Shown: in pieces, positions 6,946 through 16,047 of the stretch
Layout: the number at the start of each line of letters is the position of its first letter
How positions within the stretch are numbered: position 1 is the stretch's first letter
Source of the DNA: an uncultured Granulosicoccaceae bacterium
GTDB taxonomy: Bacteria > Pseudomonadota > Gammaproteobacteria > Granulosicoccales > Granulosicoccaceae
Assembly (NCBI GenBank): GCA_937931165.1
Contig: CALHCI010000201.1
Location: 1-39,422, forward strand
DNA length: 39,422 nucleotides
Direction of reading: 5' to 3'
The notes under the pieces: model-generated
Databases searched by the model: none
Seen by the model: only the letters and a program-made list of their open reading frames with translations
What the model was told of the DNA's origin: nothing
Program-made: the position numbers and the translations under genes

Positions 6946-9900
6946 CTAGCTCGAGGCAGTGGCATTCGGATCTATGGTGATATTGACTGCCGCTTCGTCA
7001 GTAGCGCCGGTGCTATCAATAACGAGGTAGTCGAGTGTATCGCTACCAAAGAATCCGGGGGTCGGGGTGTACTGAATGATTGTACCGACAATGATTGCGG
7101 TGCCGTTAACGGGCGGCAGGGTAATCGAGTCAATTTGCAGAGTGTCGAGAAGATCGACGTCGGTATCGTTGGCCAGAACATCAATAATTTCATCGACCGA
7201 ATCCTGCGTGATTAACACGGCATCGTCCAGCGCGACCGGGTTGTCGTTTACCGCTGCGATTGTCACTGAAACCTGTCCGGTGGCACTGCCACCATTACCG
7301 TCTTCAACGACATAGTCAAAACTGTCTGAACCGGAGAAATCTGCTGCGGGCACATATTCCACAACACCGTTGGCAACAGACGCTGACCCGTTGCCCGCCG
7401 CACCAACGCTTGCCAGTGACAGCACTGTCCCTGCGTCTGCATCTGTATCATTAGCCAATACGTCGATTACCACCGCGGTGTCTTCGTCAGTATCTGCAGT
7501 ATCTGCGATGGCTACCGGCAAGTTATTAATTGCATTCACTGTCACAGTGACGATTCCAGTGGCGGTGCCACCATTCCCATCACTAACATCATAAGTAAAG
7601 GCGTCGTCTCCGCTAAAACCTGTAGCCGGCGTGTATTCAATACCTCCGGTCACTAATGCTGCAGTGCCATTGGCCGGATCACCGACACCAGCAATAGTTA
7701 ACGTGTCCAGATCAATATCTGTATCGTTGGCCAGCACATCTATGATCACCGGAACACCCGCATCGGTGGTTTTACTGTCTGCTACAGCGACTGGAATATT
7801 GTTGACGACAACGGCATTCACAGTGACTGTCACTGTGCCGGTGGCAGTGCCCCCGTTTCCATCGCTGACCTCATAGGTAAAGGCGTCGTCGTCTCCGGCA
7901 AAACCTGTAGCCGGTGTGTATTCAATACCACCCGTCACTATTGCTGCAGTGCCGTTTGGCGGATCACTGACGACACTTACTGTCAGAGGGTCAGAATCGA
8001 GATCAGTATCGTTAGCCAGCACATCGATGATCACTGGAACACCTGCATCGGTGGTTGCACTATCTGCTACAGCAACTGGAATATTATTGACGATAACGGC
8101 ATTCACAGTAACTGTCACTGTGGCGGTATCCGTTCCTCCGTTACCGTCAGCCACGGTGTAGTCGAATGTGTCGTCGTCGCCGCCGAATGAGGCATCCGGG
8201 GTATAAACGACTGCGTTATTGAGAATTACAACGCTGCCATTGGCGGGATCAGTAACCGCTGACACAGTCAGTGCGTCGGAATTGCCATCGGTATCATTAC
8301 CAACAACATCAATAGTAACGGCGGTGTCCTGATTGGTAGTGGCCGTATCGTCAATGGCAACCGGGGCAACATTTACAGATGAAACAGATAGATTTACCGT
8401 AGCCGTAGCGGTAGCACCGTTGCTGTCTTCAATAGTGTATTCAAACGAATCTGTTCCAGAAAAACCGGCATCTGGTCGGTATATCAGCCTGTCGGCTTGA
8501 GGCTGAATATCACTGCTTCCGTTTGATGGCTGCGTGACACTGAGTATTGTTATGCTGTCGCCATCAGGGTCTGAGTCATTACCCAGCGGCGAGAAACTGA
8601 CCGGATCATCCTGCTCTGTGGAAACATTATCGTCTACCGCGACGGGCGGCTGATTTACACTGCTGACCGCAACCGTCACAAGGGCCGACGCTGAAGCGCC
8701 ACTGGTATCCGAGATCTCATACAAAAACTCATCATCACCACTGAACCCGTTATCCGGTGTATAGACAATAGCCCCGCCCTGAATCACTGCTGTACCGTTG
8801 TTCGGTAACCCGACGCTGTCAATGGTCAACGCATCACCGTCTGCGTCGGTATCGTTTGCAAGTACGCTGATGGTAACCGCGGTATTTTCGGGCGTTGATG
8901 CTGAATCGTCAGAAGCGAGTGGTGCTACATTAACATTGCTGACAGTGACACTAACGGTTGCACTGTCGGTTAACCCACCAGCATCTGTAATCAAATAGGT
9001 AAAGGTATCGGTGCCATCAAACGCGGCATTCGGCGTATACCGAATACCCGATGATATAACGGTTGCACTGCCGTTAGCCGGTGCGTTCTGAATTGAGAGT
9101 GTCAGCGGGTCTGCATCCGGATCAGTGTCATTGGCCAGTACATCAACCACTACTGCTGAGCCCTCACTGGTACTCCCAACATCATCTACTGCCGTTGGGG
9201 CAAAGTTTGTGTCAGACACCTGAACTGTCACATCGGCAGAGGCTGCTCCACCGTTGTTGTCAGTCACCGTATACGAAAATGTTGCCGTCCCGCTAAAAGC
9301 CGTTGCAGGCGTAAAAATAACGCTCTGGCCGTCTGTGCTTACAGCGGTAAGACCGGCACTGGTGTTGGTCACACTTTGAACCGACAGTGCATCACCGTCG
9401 AGATCGGTATCGTTATCGAGCACACTGATCGCAACAGCCGTGTTCTCGCTGGTATTAGCCTGATCATCGTTAGCAACCGGCGCATCATTAACCGCGCCGA
9501 CATTGACATTAACCTGCGCCCAGGCAAACAAATTACCATCACTGACCCGGTATCTGAACGTGTCCAGGCCGTTAAAATTGTCATTAGGGGTATAACGAAT
9601 CTGCGCTTCAACAATTGCGGCAGTGCCGTTGGTGGGCTGCTCTAACTCCACAATGTCGAGTGAATCGCCATCATTGTCCGTATCATTGGCAAGCACAGGG
9701 ATAAGTACAGATTCACCTTCATTGGTTGATGCGAAATCTTCCGCAGGAACCGGTACAACATTCACGAAATTAACAGTGATTCTGGCGGTTGCAGTATCTG
9801 AAGCACCCGTGCTGTCAGTGATGGTGTATTCAAACGCATCAACGCCGGAAAAATTCGTGGCCGGCGTATACGTGACAACACCGGCTCCAGTAAGCACCGC

Positions 9901-11166
9901 TGTTCCATTGGTGGGTGTAGCAACGCCGCTGATCTGCAGAGCATCACCTTCCGGATCAGTATCATTCGCCAGTACATTGATACTGATTGGTGTGTTTTCA
10001 TCCGTGGTGACAGTGTCGTTCACGGCATTTGGTGCATCATTAACCGGGGCAACCTGCACTTCCACCACCGCTGTTGCAGTAACGCCTGCAGAATCGACGA
10101 TGGTGTAATTAAAACTGTCAGTACCGCTGAAGTTTTCATTGGGCTGGTATTCAATAAACACACCATTGCGTATGGTCGCATTACCCGAGGTTGGCCCGTT
10201 GGTGACCGTGCTGATAGAAAGTGGCAAAGCATCCGGGTCTGAATCGTTGTCCAGTACGTTAAGTGTCTGCGCATCGGAATCTTCAGCCACGGTGAAGGTA
10301 TCGTTTACAGCAACAGGCGCTCTGTTCTCTCCAGAGAATACAATGTTGACACGTATCGGATCGCTTGGCGGATTAACACCGTCAGTTACCCGATAAGTAA
10401 AGCTGTCTGCCGTGGGCGCATTATTAAACGCTTCATAACGAAACCCGCCATCCGACCGGAAAGTATTGCGAAAAGTGCTGAGATTACTGGCAAATTCCGG
10501 CAGATCTACAAGCTCGGCTTGCAGGCAGGTGTTAGTGATATGTTCATCGTCATCATCGTTTGACAACACGCCATCCGAGCCGGGCTGCTTTTCACAACGC
10601 GAGTTATAAATGACGCCATTGCGCTGAATGGTACTTGGGAACACCAACTGATAGGTGTCGGCGGCAGGCACCGGCGCTGCGTTTGCACCAACATCAAAAC
10701 AAAAAACTGCTTTTACCGGATCGGTGGCAGCGCCATCTCTGTCGATAAAAGAAAGCTCGTACTCAAGCCCCACCGGCGCATATAACGGCGGGGGAAACAC
10801 CACAACCTCGTTAGCGTCAGGGATAAACTCAACCGAGCATATTGGCTGATCAGCGAGACAGGCTTCGAGTAATGAATCTTGTGCCAGCGACAGATCAATC
10901 TGGCTGCCACAGGAGCCGAGCTTTCCCTGCCGCAGCAACGTCGCTGAAACGCTGGCAATGCCGGTGTCATCAGTGGCAGGAATACGAACGACACTACTGC
11001 CGTTGCCGAGCACTTCTCCATCGTTCAGCTGAATCGACGGCAGGCTGTTGCCGGAACGCTGATTGTCACCGGAACCGCCGTTGCTGCACGCAACAGCAGC
11101 CAGTGCGAACATCAACACCGAACAGACACGAACAAGTCGCTTGATTTTGTTTGGGAGAAACATCAA
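6946..11166 (-). CDS. Giant surface lipoprotein with about 13 cadherin-like tandem repeats
   Basis: The 1406-residue protein begins with a lipoprotein signal; the lipobox LAAVAC places the lipidated Cys at residue 27. A roughly 130-residue unique region with several Cys follows. A degenerate repeat with an insertion starts near 163, and twelve well-formed repeats of 85-95 residues run from about 281 to the C-terminus. Each repeat has the pattern aPvAvdD, then vLaNDtDpDgD, NGtA, YTPa-gFsG-DsFtYtv-D-nG and vtVtV. This is the cadherin-like/tandem-95 type, whose Asp/Asn-rich loops normally bind calcium and stiffen the rod. Such proteins act as adhesins or matrix proteins. No type I secretion genes or C-terminal RTX signal are nearby, so lipid anchoring is the likely attachment. 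ATG 11166 and ATG 11163 are both possible starts. Confidence 0.85.
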   Translation of the reverse strand: MMFLPNKIKRLVRVCSVLMFALAAVACSNGGSGDNQRSGNSLPSIQLNDGEVLGNGSSVVRIPATDDTGIASVSATLLRQGKLGSCGSQIDLSLAQDSLLEACLADQPICSVEFIPDANEVVVFPPPLYAPVGLEYELSFIDRDGAATDPVKAVFCFDVGANAAPVPAADTYQLVFPSTIQRNGVIYNSRCEKQPGSDGVLSNDDDDEHITNTCLQAELVDLPEFASNLSTFRNTFRSDGGFRYEAFNNAPTADSFTYRVTDGVNPPSDPIRVNIVFSGENRAPVAVNDTFTVAEDSDAQTLNVLDNDSDPDALPLSISTVTNGPTSGNATIRNGVFIEYQPNENFSGTDSFNYTIVDSAGVTATAVVEVQVAPVNDAPNAVNDTVTTDENTPISINVLANDTDPEGDALQISGVATPTNGTAVLTGAGVVTYTPATNFSGVDAFEYTITDSTGASDTATARITVNFVNVVPVPAEDFASTNEGESVLIPVLANDTDNDGDSLDIVELEQPTNGTAAIVEAQIRYTPNDNFNGLDTFRYRVSDGNLFAWAQVNVNVGAVNDAPVANDDQANTSENTAVAISVLDNDTDLDGDALSVQSVTNTSAGLTAVSTDGQSVIFTPATAFSGTATFSYTVTDNNGGAASADVTVQVSDTNFAPTAVDDVGSTSEGSAVVVDVLANDTDPDADPLTLSIQNAPANGSATVISSGIRYTPNAAFDGTDTFTYLITDAGGLTDSATVSVTVSNVNVAPLASDDSASTPENTAVTISVLANDTDADGDALTIDSVGLPNNGTAVIQGGAIVYTPDNGFSGDDEFLYEISDTSGASASALVTVAVSSVNQPPVAVDDNVSTEQDDPVSFSPLGNDSDPDGDSITILSVTQPSNGSSDIQPQADRLIYRPDAGFSGTDSFEYTIEDSNGATATATVNLSVSSVNVAPVAIDDTATTNQDTAVTIDVVGNDTDGNSDALTVSAVTDPANGSVVILNNAVVYTPDASFGGDDDTFDYTVADGNGGTDTATVTVTVNAVIVNNIPVAVADSATTDAGVPVIIDVLANDTDLDSDPLTVSVVSDPPNGTAAIVTGGIEYTPATGFAGDDDAFTYEVSDGNGGTATGTVTVTVNAVVVNNIPVAVADSKTTDAGVPVIIDVLANDTDIDLDTLTIAGVGDPANGTAALVTGGIEYTPATGFSGDDAFTYDVSDGNGGTATGIVTVTVNAINNLPVAIADTADTDEDTAVVIDVLANDTDADAGTVLSLASVGAAGNGSASVANGVVEYVPAADFSGSDSFDYVVEDGNGGSATGQVSVTIAAVNDNPVALDDAVLITQDSVDEIIDVLANDTDVDLLDTLQIDSITLPPVNGTAIIVGTIIQYTPTPGFFGSDTLDYLVIDSTGATDEAAVNITIDPNATASS
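7532..8095 (-). repeat. Two near-identical adjacent repeat units in the giant lipoprotein gene
   Basis: Units of about 285 bases (roughly 7811-8095 and 7532-7810) encode adjacent cadherin-like repeats that both begin NNIPVAVADS and share TTDAGVPVIIDVLANDTD, VTGGIEYTPATGF and VSDGNGGTATG. The nucleotide sequences are also nearly the same over long stretches, unlike the other units, which differ strongly. This points to a recent tandem duplication and to a place where repeat number may vary between strains. Confidence 0.7.
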
Positions 11167-11323
11167 TTAACCCCGGGAATAAGTTTTTTCGTCATGACAA
11201 AATTTAGTGTACGCCATCCATTCAAAGATTCTACACAGTCGTCGCAAACAATCGTCACACGGCGTCAGATTTTTGCTTTGATTCTGCAACGCAGAACACA
11301 TCCCAGACAACGGAATTTGTGTT

Positions 11324-12148
11324 TTACACCGGCCTGACACTGACATTGCCGGACGACACCAGAAACTCGCCTTCGCTGGTTCTGACGCGCAGTTGACCCG
11401 ACGGATCAATACCGTCGGCCATACCGGATTGTGTTTCCGGGCCACCTTCTATATTCACCGCCATACCCGCCAACGCGTCGTATTCGCTCCAATCGGTGAC
11501 AAGTTGGGCCACTGTTTCCGGGATGTCCTGCTGACACGCCGCAAAAACAGCCGTTGCCATCCTGCCAATCAGGCGAGATCTGGGTGGCAGAGATTCACCG
11601 AGTAATACCAGCAAATCCGTGCTGCTCTGGTCAATCTGACCAGCCTCTGCGCCGCGTCGATAATTCAGGCCAATCCCGACGATTACCGTCGATACATTAT
11701 CTGATGCATGCGCGATCTCGACCAGAATTCCTGCGAGCTTTGCCTGCTGCACCAGAATATCGTTTGGCCATTTCATCAGCGCAGATACGCCAAGCTCTCG
11801 CAGCGTGTCGCACACGGCAACGCCGCACAACAATGACAGACCGGACAACTCACGGACAGGATGCGCCACGCTGAATGCGACAGAAAAAGTTACCCCCTGT
11901 TTTGGCGTGTGCCAGGTCTTGCCGCGACGACCACGCCCGGCGGTCTGGTGTTCGGTAGCACACAGCGCGAACTGACCTGCAGGCAAAGCAGTCTGCGCAA
12001 GCTTTTCTTTTAGCCAGGTATTGGTCGACCCGACAGAATCCAGCACCACGACATCAGCAGTATGACCTCCGCCATCGCTTCGACTTTCGATCTCCTGTTC
12101 TATGACACTGACCGATAGATCCGCCACGCCATTGTCGTTTTCACCCAT
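11324..12148 (-). CDS. birA: Biotin--[acetyl-CoA-carboxylase] ligase, without DNA-binding domain
   Basis: The 274-residue protein is a biotin protein ligase, which makes biotinyl-5'-AMP and transfers biotin to the carrier lysine of acetyl-CoA carboxylase. DSVGSTNTWLKE (37-48) begins the catalytic domain. GRGRRGKTW (71-79) is the biotin/ATP loop, KWPND (126-130) a conserved active-site strand, and KLAGILVE contains the catalytic lysine. Only about 30 residues precede the catalytic domain and they do not form the winged helix of E. coli BirA (321 residues). This is therefore a monofunctional ligase that should not repress the biotin operon. It is divergent from the lytic transglycosylase gene and upstream of the giant lipoprotein, with a 157-base gap that holds a TTCTGC/GCAGAA stem-loop at 11282-11296. 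Confidence 0.92.
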   Translation of the reverse strand: MGENDNGVADLSVSVIEQEIESRSDGGGHTADVVVLDSVGSTNTWLKEKLAQTALPAGQFALCATEHQTAGRGRRGKTWHTPKQGVTFSVAFSVAHPVRELSGLSLLCGVAVCDTLRELGVSALMKWPNDILVQQAKLAGILVEIAHASDNVSTVIVGIGLNYRRGAEAGQIDQSSTDLLVLLGESLPPRSRLIGRMATAVFAACQQDIPETVAQLVTDWSEYDALAGMAVNIEGGPETQSGMADGIDPSGQLRVRTSEGEFLVSSGNVSVRPV

Positions 12149-12251
12149 AAAACAGCATCTCAGACGTTAAATTTAAAGTTTTTAAACATACCCGTAAAGG
12201 ACCTGCATAACTGCGCCGATAGCCTTTTTAATCAATGACTTGAGAAAGCAC

Positions 12252-12899
12252 ATGCGCAAACATGTTGTCTGTTTGAGGTACGTCGCAACCGTATTGATGT
12301 GCCTTGCCAGCCAAAACATCACGGCAGACAGAACCTACGTTTACGAAGAAATAGACGGCACCGTCTGGTACACCAACGTTGAACCGAAGGCGCAGGACAC
12401 TGCACGTTTTGAGTTGCTTGCCATCAAAGGCAGACCACAGGCGACACGTAGCTGCAAAGGCATGACACCCAGTCGTTTACAGCTTCGGGCACGTGACATC
12501 GATTCTACCATTCATAGAATCTCAAGCGAATTCAAAGTGGACGCGAAGCTGGTTAAGGCCGTCGTCAGAAATGAAAGCTGCTTCGATACCATGGCAATTT
12601 CACGGGCGGGCGCTCAGGGTCTGATGCAACTGATGCCACCCACAGCAAAAGAACTTGGCGTCACAGATCCTTTCAACGCAGAGCAGAACATTCGCGGCGG
12701 TGTGCAGTACCTGAAAGCATTGATGGATCGCTACAACAACAATATTGGATTGGCACTGGCAGCATACAATGCCGGGCCAGGTGCAGTAGCAAAGTACGAC
12801 GGCGTCCCGCCTTATCGTGAAACAGAGAAGTACATAGAAAGAGTCATGAAAAGCTACCGTGAATATCTAAAAGAACATTTACAAGCCAGTAACGGATAA
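12252..12899 (+). CDS. Periplasmic lytic transglycosylase (DUF4124-like plus SLT domain)
   Basis: The 215-residue protein has a signal peptide (about 1-25) followed by a short segment, TYVYEEIDGTVWYTNVEP, that looks like the DUF4124 domain. A soluble lytic transglycosylase domain starts near 85. The catalytic Glu is E108 in VVRNESCFD; the supporting motifs are GAQGLMQLMP (120-129) and ALAAYNAGPGAV (168-179). Such enzymes cut the MurNAc-GlcNAc bond of peptidoglycan with anhydro-ring formation. ATG 12252 is preferred over the in-frame TTG at 12240, with GAGAAAG just upstream. The protein is smaller than Slt70 and closer to minimal MltE/Slt-type enzymes. Confidence 0.9.
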   Translation: MRKHVVCLRYVATVLMCLASQNITADRTYVYEEIDGTVWYTNVEPKAQDTARFELLAIKGRPQATRSCKGMTPSRLQLRARDIDSTIHRISSEFKVDAKLVKAVVRNESCFDTMAISRAGAQGLMQLMPPTAKELGVTDPFNAEQNIRGGVQYLKALMDRYNNNIGLALAAYNAGPGAVAKYDGVPPYRETEKYIERVMKSYREYLKEHLQASNG

Positions 12900-12956
12900 T
12901 TTCGACACTGCATAACACTGGCGTTACACTCAACGGACTTCACAGATAAAGCCTTC

Positions 12957-13550
12957 ATGAATACCGACCCAAAACGCCTCGCCACCAGACTCCTGGAAAC
13001 CATTGAACAGGATATCCTGCCACTGACGGAACGCGGCGTGGCAGCGGGTAACAAAATATTCGGTGCAGCTCTGCTCAACAAAAACGATCTCTCTACGTTT
13101 CTGGCGGAGACCAACAACGAACTTGAAAATCCGTTGTGGCACGGCGAGATGCATCTGCTAAAACGCTACTACGAACTACCCGCCGACAACCGCCCAGAGC
13201 CTTCAGAGCTGATTTTTCTGTCCACCCATGAGCCGTGCAGCTTATGTCTTTCTGCAATCACCTGGACAGGGTTTGATAATTTCTATTATTTTTTCAGTCA
13301 TCAGGATTCCAAAGACGCTTTTGCCATACCGCACGATTTGAAAATACTGAAAGAGGTATTTGATGTAGAACCAGGTGGTTACCGACGCAGCAACGAATTC
13401 TGGACATGTCACTCCATACAGGAGCTGGTTGAAAGCACCCCGGACGCCACTACATTCCAGCCGCTGATGCAATCACTGGCCAGCCAGTACGATGTGCTGT
13501 CGGAAACTTACCAGCAGGGAAAAGTGTCTAACAATATTCCGCTGAACTAA
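12957..13550 (+). CDS. Cytidine-deaminase-fold protein with HGE motif
   Basis: The 197-residue protein shows the two zinc-site motifs of the cytidine/deoxycytidylate deaminase superfamily: H62-G63-E64 in LWHGEMHLL and PCxxC at 93-97 in HEPCSLCLSA. His and the two Cys should bind zinc and the Glu should act as proton shuttle. The usual motif is HAE, so the Gly in the middle is a variation. The spacing between motifs (about 30 residues) fits the fold. A C-terminal extension of about 60 residues is unlike short free-base deaminases or TadA. It lies 57 bases after the transglycosylase gene in the same direction. The substrate (free base, nucleoside, nucleotide or a modified form) cannot be told from sequence alone. 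Confidence 0.7.
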   Translation: MNTDPKRLATRLLETIEQDILPLTERGVAAGNKIFGAALLNKNDLSTFLAETNNELENPLWHGEMHLLKRYYELPADNRPEPSELIFLSTHEPCSLCLSAITWTGFDNFYYFFSHQDSKDAFAIPHDLKILKEVFDVEPGGYRRSNEFWTCHSIQELVESTPDATTFQPLMQSLASQYDVLSETYQQGKVSNNIPLN

Positions 13551-13682
13551 CTAAACCGAAAGCTTAGAGAAGCCAGCTCACCAGTTTGCAGGTGTAGCTA
13601 TACACGGGTTGGGATTTTCAGGTTTTACCTGGAGGATCTGATCAGAGAATTTTGGTCAGATAGTTTGGGGGGATTAAAAATT

Positions 13683-13758
13683 TGGAGCTGGCGAACGGAG
13701 TCGAACCGCCGACCGGCTGATTACAAATCAGCTGCTCTACCAACTGAGCTACGCCAGC
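13683..13758 (-). tRNA. tRNA-Thr (anticodon UGU)
   Basis: The minus strand folds into a full cloverleaf: acceptor GCTGGCG/CGCCAGC, D-arm GCTCAGTTGGTAGAGC, anticodon stem GCTGA/TCAGC with loop TTTGTAA (anticodon TGT in DNA, reading ACA), 5-base variable loop, and T-arm with TTCGACT. The T-stem has two G-U pairs. CCA is encoded at 13683-13685 on this strand. The identity agrees with the E. coli tRNA-Thr(UGU) layout. The acceptor complementarity continues into flanking bases (CTCC/GGAG), forming a longer precursor stem. Confidence 0.95.
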
Positions 13759-13770
13759 TCCGAACCGCTA

Positions 13771-13799
13771 ATGGTAGTCCACCTTGGTCAATACTTCAA
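13771..13799 (-). promoter_or_regulatory. Candidate promoter of the tRNA-Thr gene
   Basis: On the minus strand TTGAAG (13794-13799) and TACCAT (13771-13776) are each four of six to consensus, have the ideal 17-base spacing and end 12 bases before the mature tRNA 5' end. Confidence 0.45.
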
Positions 13800-13920
13800 A
13801 CAAATTGCCCATCTAAATTATTCAAATTCTGACCCTAAATTAATTGTTGACCGAACTTGTAACAGCTAAATGCCGCAGTCCGACTTAAACTACCCCTGTA
13901 AGCCTTACTTTCCAGAGCAC

Positions 13921-15579
13921 ATGACAACCGAAACCGACGCGATACCAGCCAACTTCATCCGCAACATGATTGAAAAGGATGTCGCTGATAACAAGCATAA
14001 CAAGCTGGTCGCCACACGCTTCCCGCCGGAGCCGAATGGCTACCTGCACCTCGGCCATGCCAAGTCGATTTGCCTGAACTTTGGTATTGCTGAAGAGTTT
14101 GATGGCTGGACCAATCTGCGCTTCGACGACACCAATCCGGATAAAGAGAGCGAAGAGTACATGAGCGCGATCAAGCGGGATGTCGCGTGGCTGGGGTTTA
14201 CCTGGAAATCTCTGTGTTACGCCTCTGACTACTTTGATCAGCTGTACGACTTTGCGGTTGGACTGGTGAAGGACAACCTGGCCTATGTTGACAGCCTGAG
14301 CAGCGACGAAATTCGCGAGTACAGGGGCTCACTTAAAGAGCCAGGAAAGGAAAGCCCTTATCGCAATCGCAGTGTCGAGCAAAACCTGACACTGCTGAAC
14401 GAAATGAAAAACGGCGAGCATGACGAAGGCGAACATGTGTTGCGGCTGAAGATTGATATGGCGTCAAGCAATATCAATATGCGCGACCCGGCAATCTATC
14501 GCATTAAAAAAACCCATCACTATCGCACTGGCGATAAATGGAACATCTACCCGTTGTACGACTACACACACTGCCTGTCGGACGCCATCGAAGGGATTAC
14601 GCATTCACTATGTACACTGGAGTTTGAAGATCATCGTCCGCTGTACAACTGGGTACTGGAAAAAACACAACCTGAAGGCCGACCGGAACAAACCGAGTTT
14701 GGTCCGCTCAACCTCGAATACACCGTACTGAGCAAACGCAAGCTGATCCAGCTGGTGCAAAGCGGCATCGTTAACGGATGGGACGACCCTCGCCTGCCAA
14801 CACTTGCAGGCCTGCGCAGGCGCGGATACACACCGGACAGTATTCGAGAATTCTGTCGTCGCATTGGCATCACCAAGAGCGCTGCGGTGATCGAAATGCA
14901 GGTGCTTGAAAACTGCGTCAGAGATGAACTTAATGAGACTGCCGAAAGAAGAATGGCGGTACTCGATCCGGTAAAAGTGGTTATTACGACCTGGCCACAG
15001 GACAACGTAGAGCCGTTGAGCATGGCCAACCACCCGGGCAACACCGATCTCGGGCGTCGTACTGTAAACTTTGGCAGAGAACTGTATATCGAACGCTCGG
15101 ATTTTGAAGAAGTGCCACCGCCAAAATTTAAAAGACTGATCAGTGGCGGTGAAGTGCGACTGCGCAGCGCTTATGTGATTCGTTGCGATGAGGTTATTAA
15201 GGACCGTGATGGCAACATCACCGAACTGCACTGCAGCCACGATCCGGACACACTGGGTAAAAAGCCTGAAGGACGTAAAGTTAAAGGCGTGATCCACTGG
15301 GTCAACGCTGCCGAGGCAATTGCCGCTGATGTGCGTCTTTACGACCGGCTGTTCAGCCGTCCCGATCCGCTTGCAGAGGAAGATTTTACGGATGCCATTA
15401 ATCCGGAATCTCTATCGGTTCACGAGAACGCATTTGTAGAACCATCGGTTGCCGATGCCGCTGCTGGCACCCGTTTTCAGTTCGAAAGGCAGGGGTATTT
15501 TGTCGTGGACGATGATGCCACCGCTGCCAAACTTGTGATGAACCGCATTGTTTCACTCAAAGACAACTGGTCGGGTTAA
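13921..15579 (+). CDS. glnS: Glutaminyl-tRNA synthetase
   Basis: The 552-residue class I synthetase charges tRNA-Gln with glutamine. The HIGH-type motif is HLGH (43-46) inside [15 protein letters not shown], and the KMSKS-type loop is LSKRK near residue 270. [12 protein letters not shown] and the C-terminal anticodon-binding beta-barrels are also present. E. coli GlnRS is 554 residues. ATG 13921 gives the normal family start ([10 protein letters not shown] close to the N-terminus). An in-frame ATG at 13870 would add 17 residues with no family counterpart. Its presence indicates direct charging of tRNA-Gln, as usual in gammaproteobacteria. Confidence 0.96.
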   Translation: MTTETDAIPANFIRNMIEKDVADNKHNKLVATRFPPEPNGYLHLGHAKSICLNFGIAEEFDGWTNLRFDDTNPDKESEEYMSAIKRDVAWLGFTWKSLCYASDYFDQLYDFAVGLVKDNLAYVDSLSSDEIREYRGSLKEPGKESPYRNRSVEQNLTLLNEMKNGEHDEGEHVLRLKIDMASSNINMRDPAIYRIKKTHHYRTGDKWNIYPLYDYTHCLSDAIEGITHSLCTLEFEDHRPLYNWVLEKTQPEGRPEQTEFGPLNLEYTVLSKRKLIQLVQSGIVNGWDDPRLPTLAGLRRRGYTPDSIREFCRRIGITKSAAVIEMQVLENCVRDELNETAERRMAVLDPVKVVITTWPQDNVEPLSMANHPGNTDLGRRTVNFGRELYIERSDFEEVPPPKFKRLISGGEVRLRSAYVIRCDEVIKDRDGNITELHCSHDPDTLGKKPEGRKVKGVIHWVNAAEAIAADVRLYDRLFSRPDPLAEEDFTDAINPESLSVHENAFVEPSVADAAAGTRFQFERQGYFVVDDDATAAKLVMNRIVSLKDNWSG

Positions 15580-15661
15580 CAATTGTGTGTTTAATTTTGT
15601 GTCGATAACACGCTGCAGGATTCGGCCGTTATACAGTAGGACCATGGAGATTTACGTGTAT

Positions 15662-16030
15662 ATGATCAAGCGCTTTGCCCCCTTAATTGCAGTCAGTGCG
15701 TCTGTTGTTATGACCGGCTGCGCTGTCCAGCAAGACCCAGCGGTTGCGTTTGGCAATCAGTTGGGTGCCGTAGAATATGTGGTCAGGGAAGGAGACAACC
15801 TGGTATTAATTGCCGCAGATATTACCCGGCAGCGAGAGAACTGGCGACGCATTGCAGACTTCAATCGAATCTCGAATCCTGCTACGTTAAAAGTCGGTCA
15901 AAAGCTGTGGATTCCCAAAGACCTGATCCCTCTGACGTTGTCGCCGGACGGTACCAGAGAGGTTGCCGGTCATCCTGATGCTGTTGTTAACTCTGTCAAA
16001 CTGCCTGAACGCATTACCCCTGAAAACTGA
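15662..16030 (+). CDS. LysM-domain lipoprotein
   Basis: The 122-residue protein has a lipoprotein signal with lipobox VMTGC (Cys20) and a LysM domain at about 38-86: VEYVVREGDNLVLIAADI, then RIADFNRI, ATLKVGQKLWIP. LysM binds the GlcNAc parts of peptidoglycan, so the protein is probably an envelope lipoprotein that holds onto or senses the cell wall. ATG 15662 is chosen because it gives a compact signal peptide. A GGAG lies 12 bases upstream; an in-frame ATG at 15644 has poorer spacing. It lies 17 bases before sixA and is probably co-transcribed with it. Confidence 0.85.
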   Translation: MIKRFAPLIAVSASVVMTGCAVQQDPAVAFGNQLGAVEYVVREGDNLVLIAADITRQRENWRRIADFNRISNPATLKVGQKLWIPKDLIPLTLSPDGTREVAGHPDAVVNSVKLPERITPEN

Positions 16031-16047
16031 CCGGTCGGAGCACCATA

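Noticed and set aside
9623-10108. 161-codon plus-strand frame (and similar ones at 7370-8161) opposite the giant lipoprotein
   Set aside because: Ser/Val/Thr-rich repeats arise because the repeat DNA is read backwards; they track the cadherin-like units and are not independent genes.
14608-15297. 229-codon minus-strand frame opposite glnS
   Set aside because: Antisense to the conserved synthetase; no family features.
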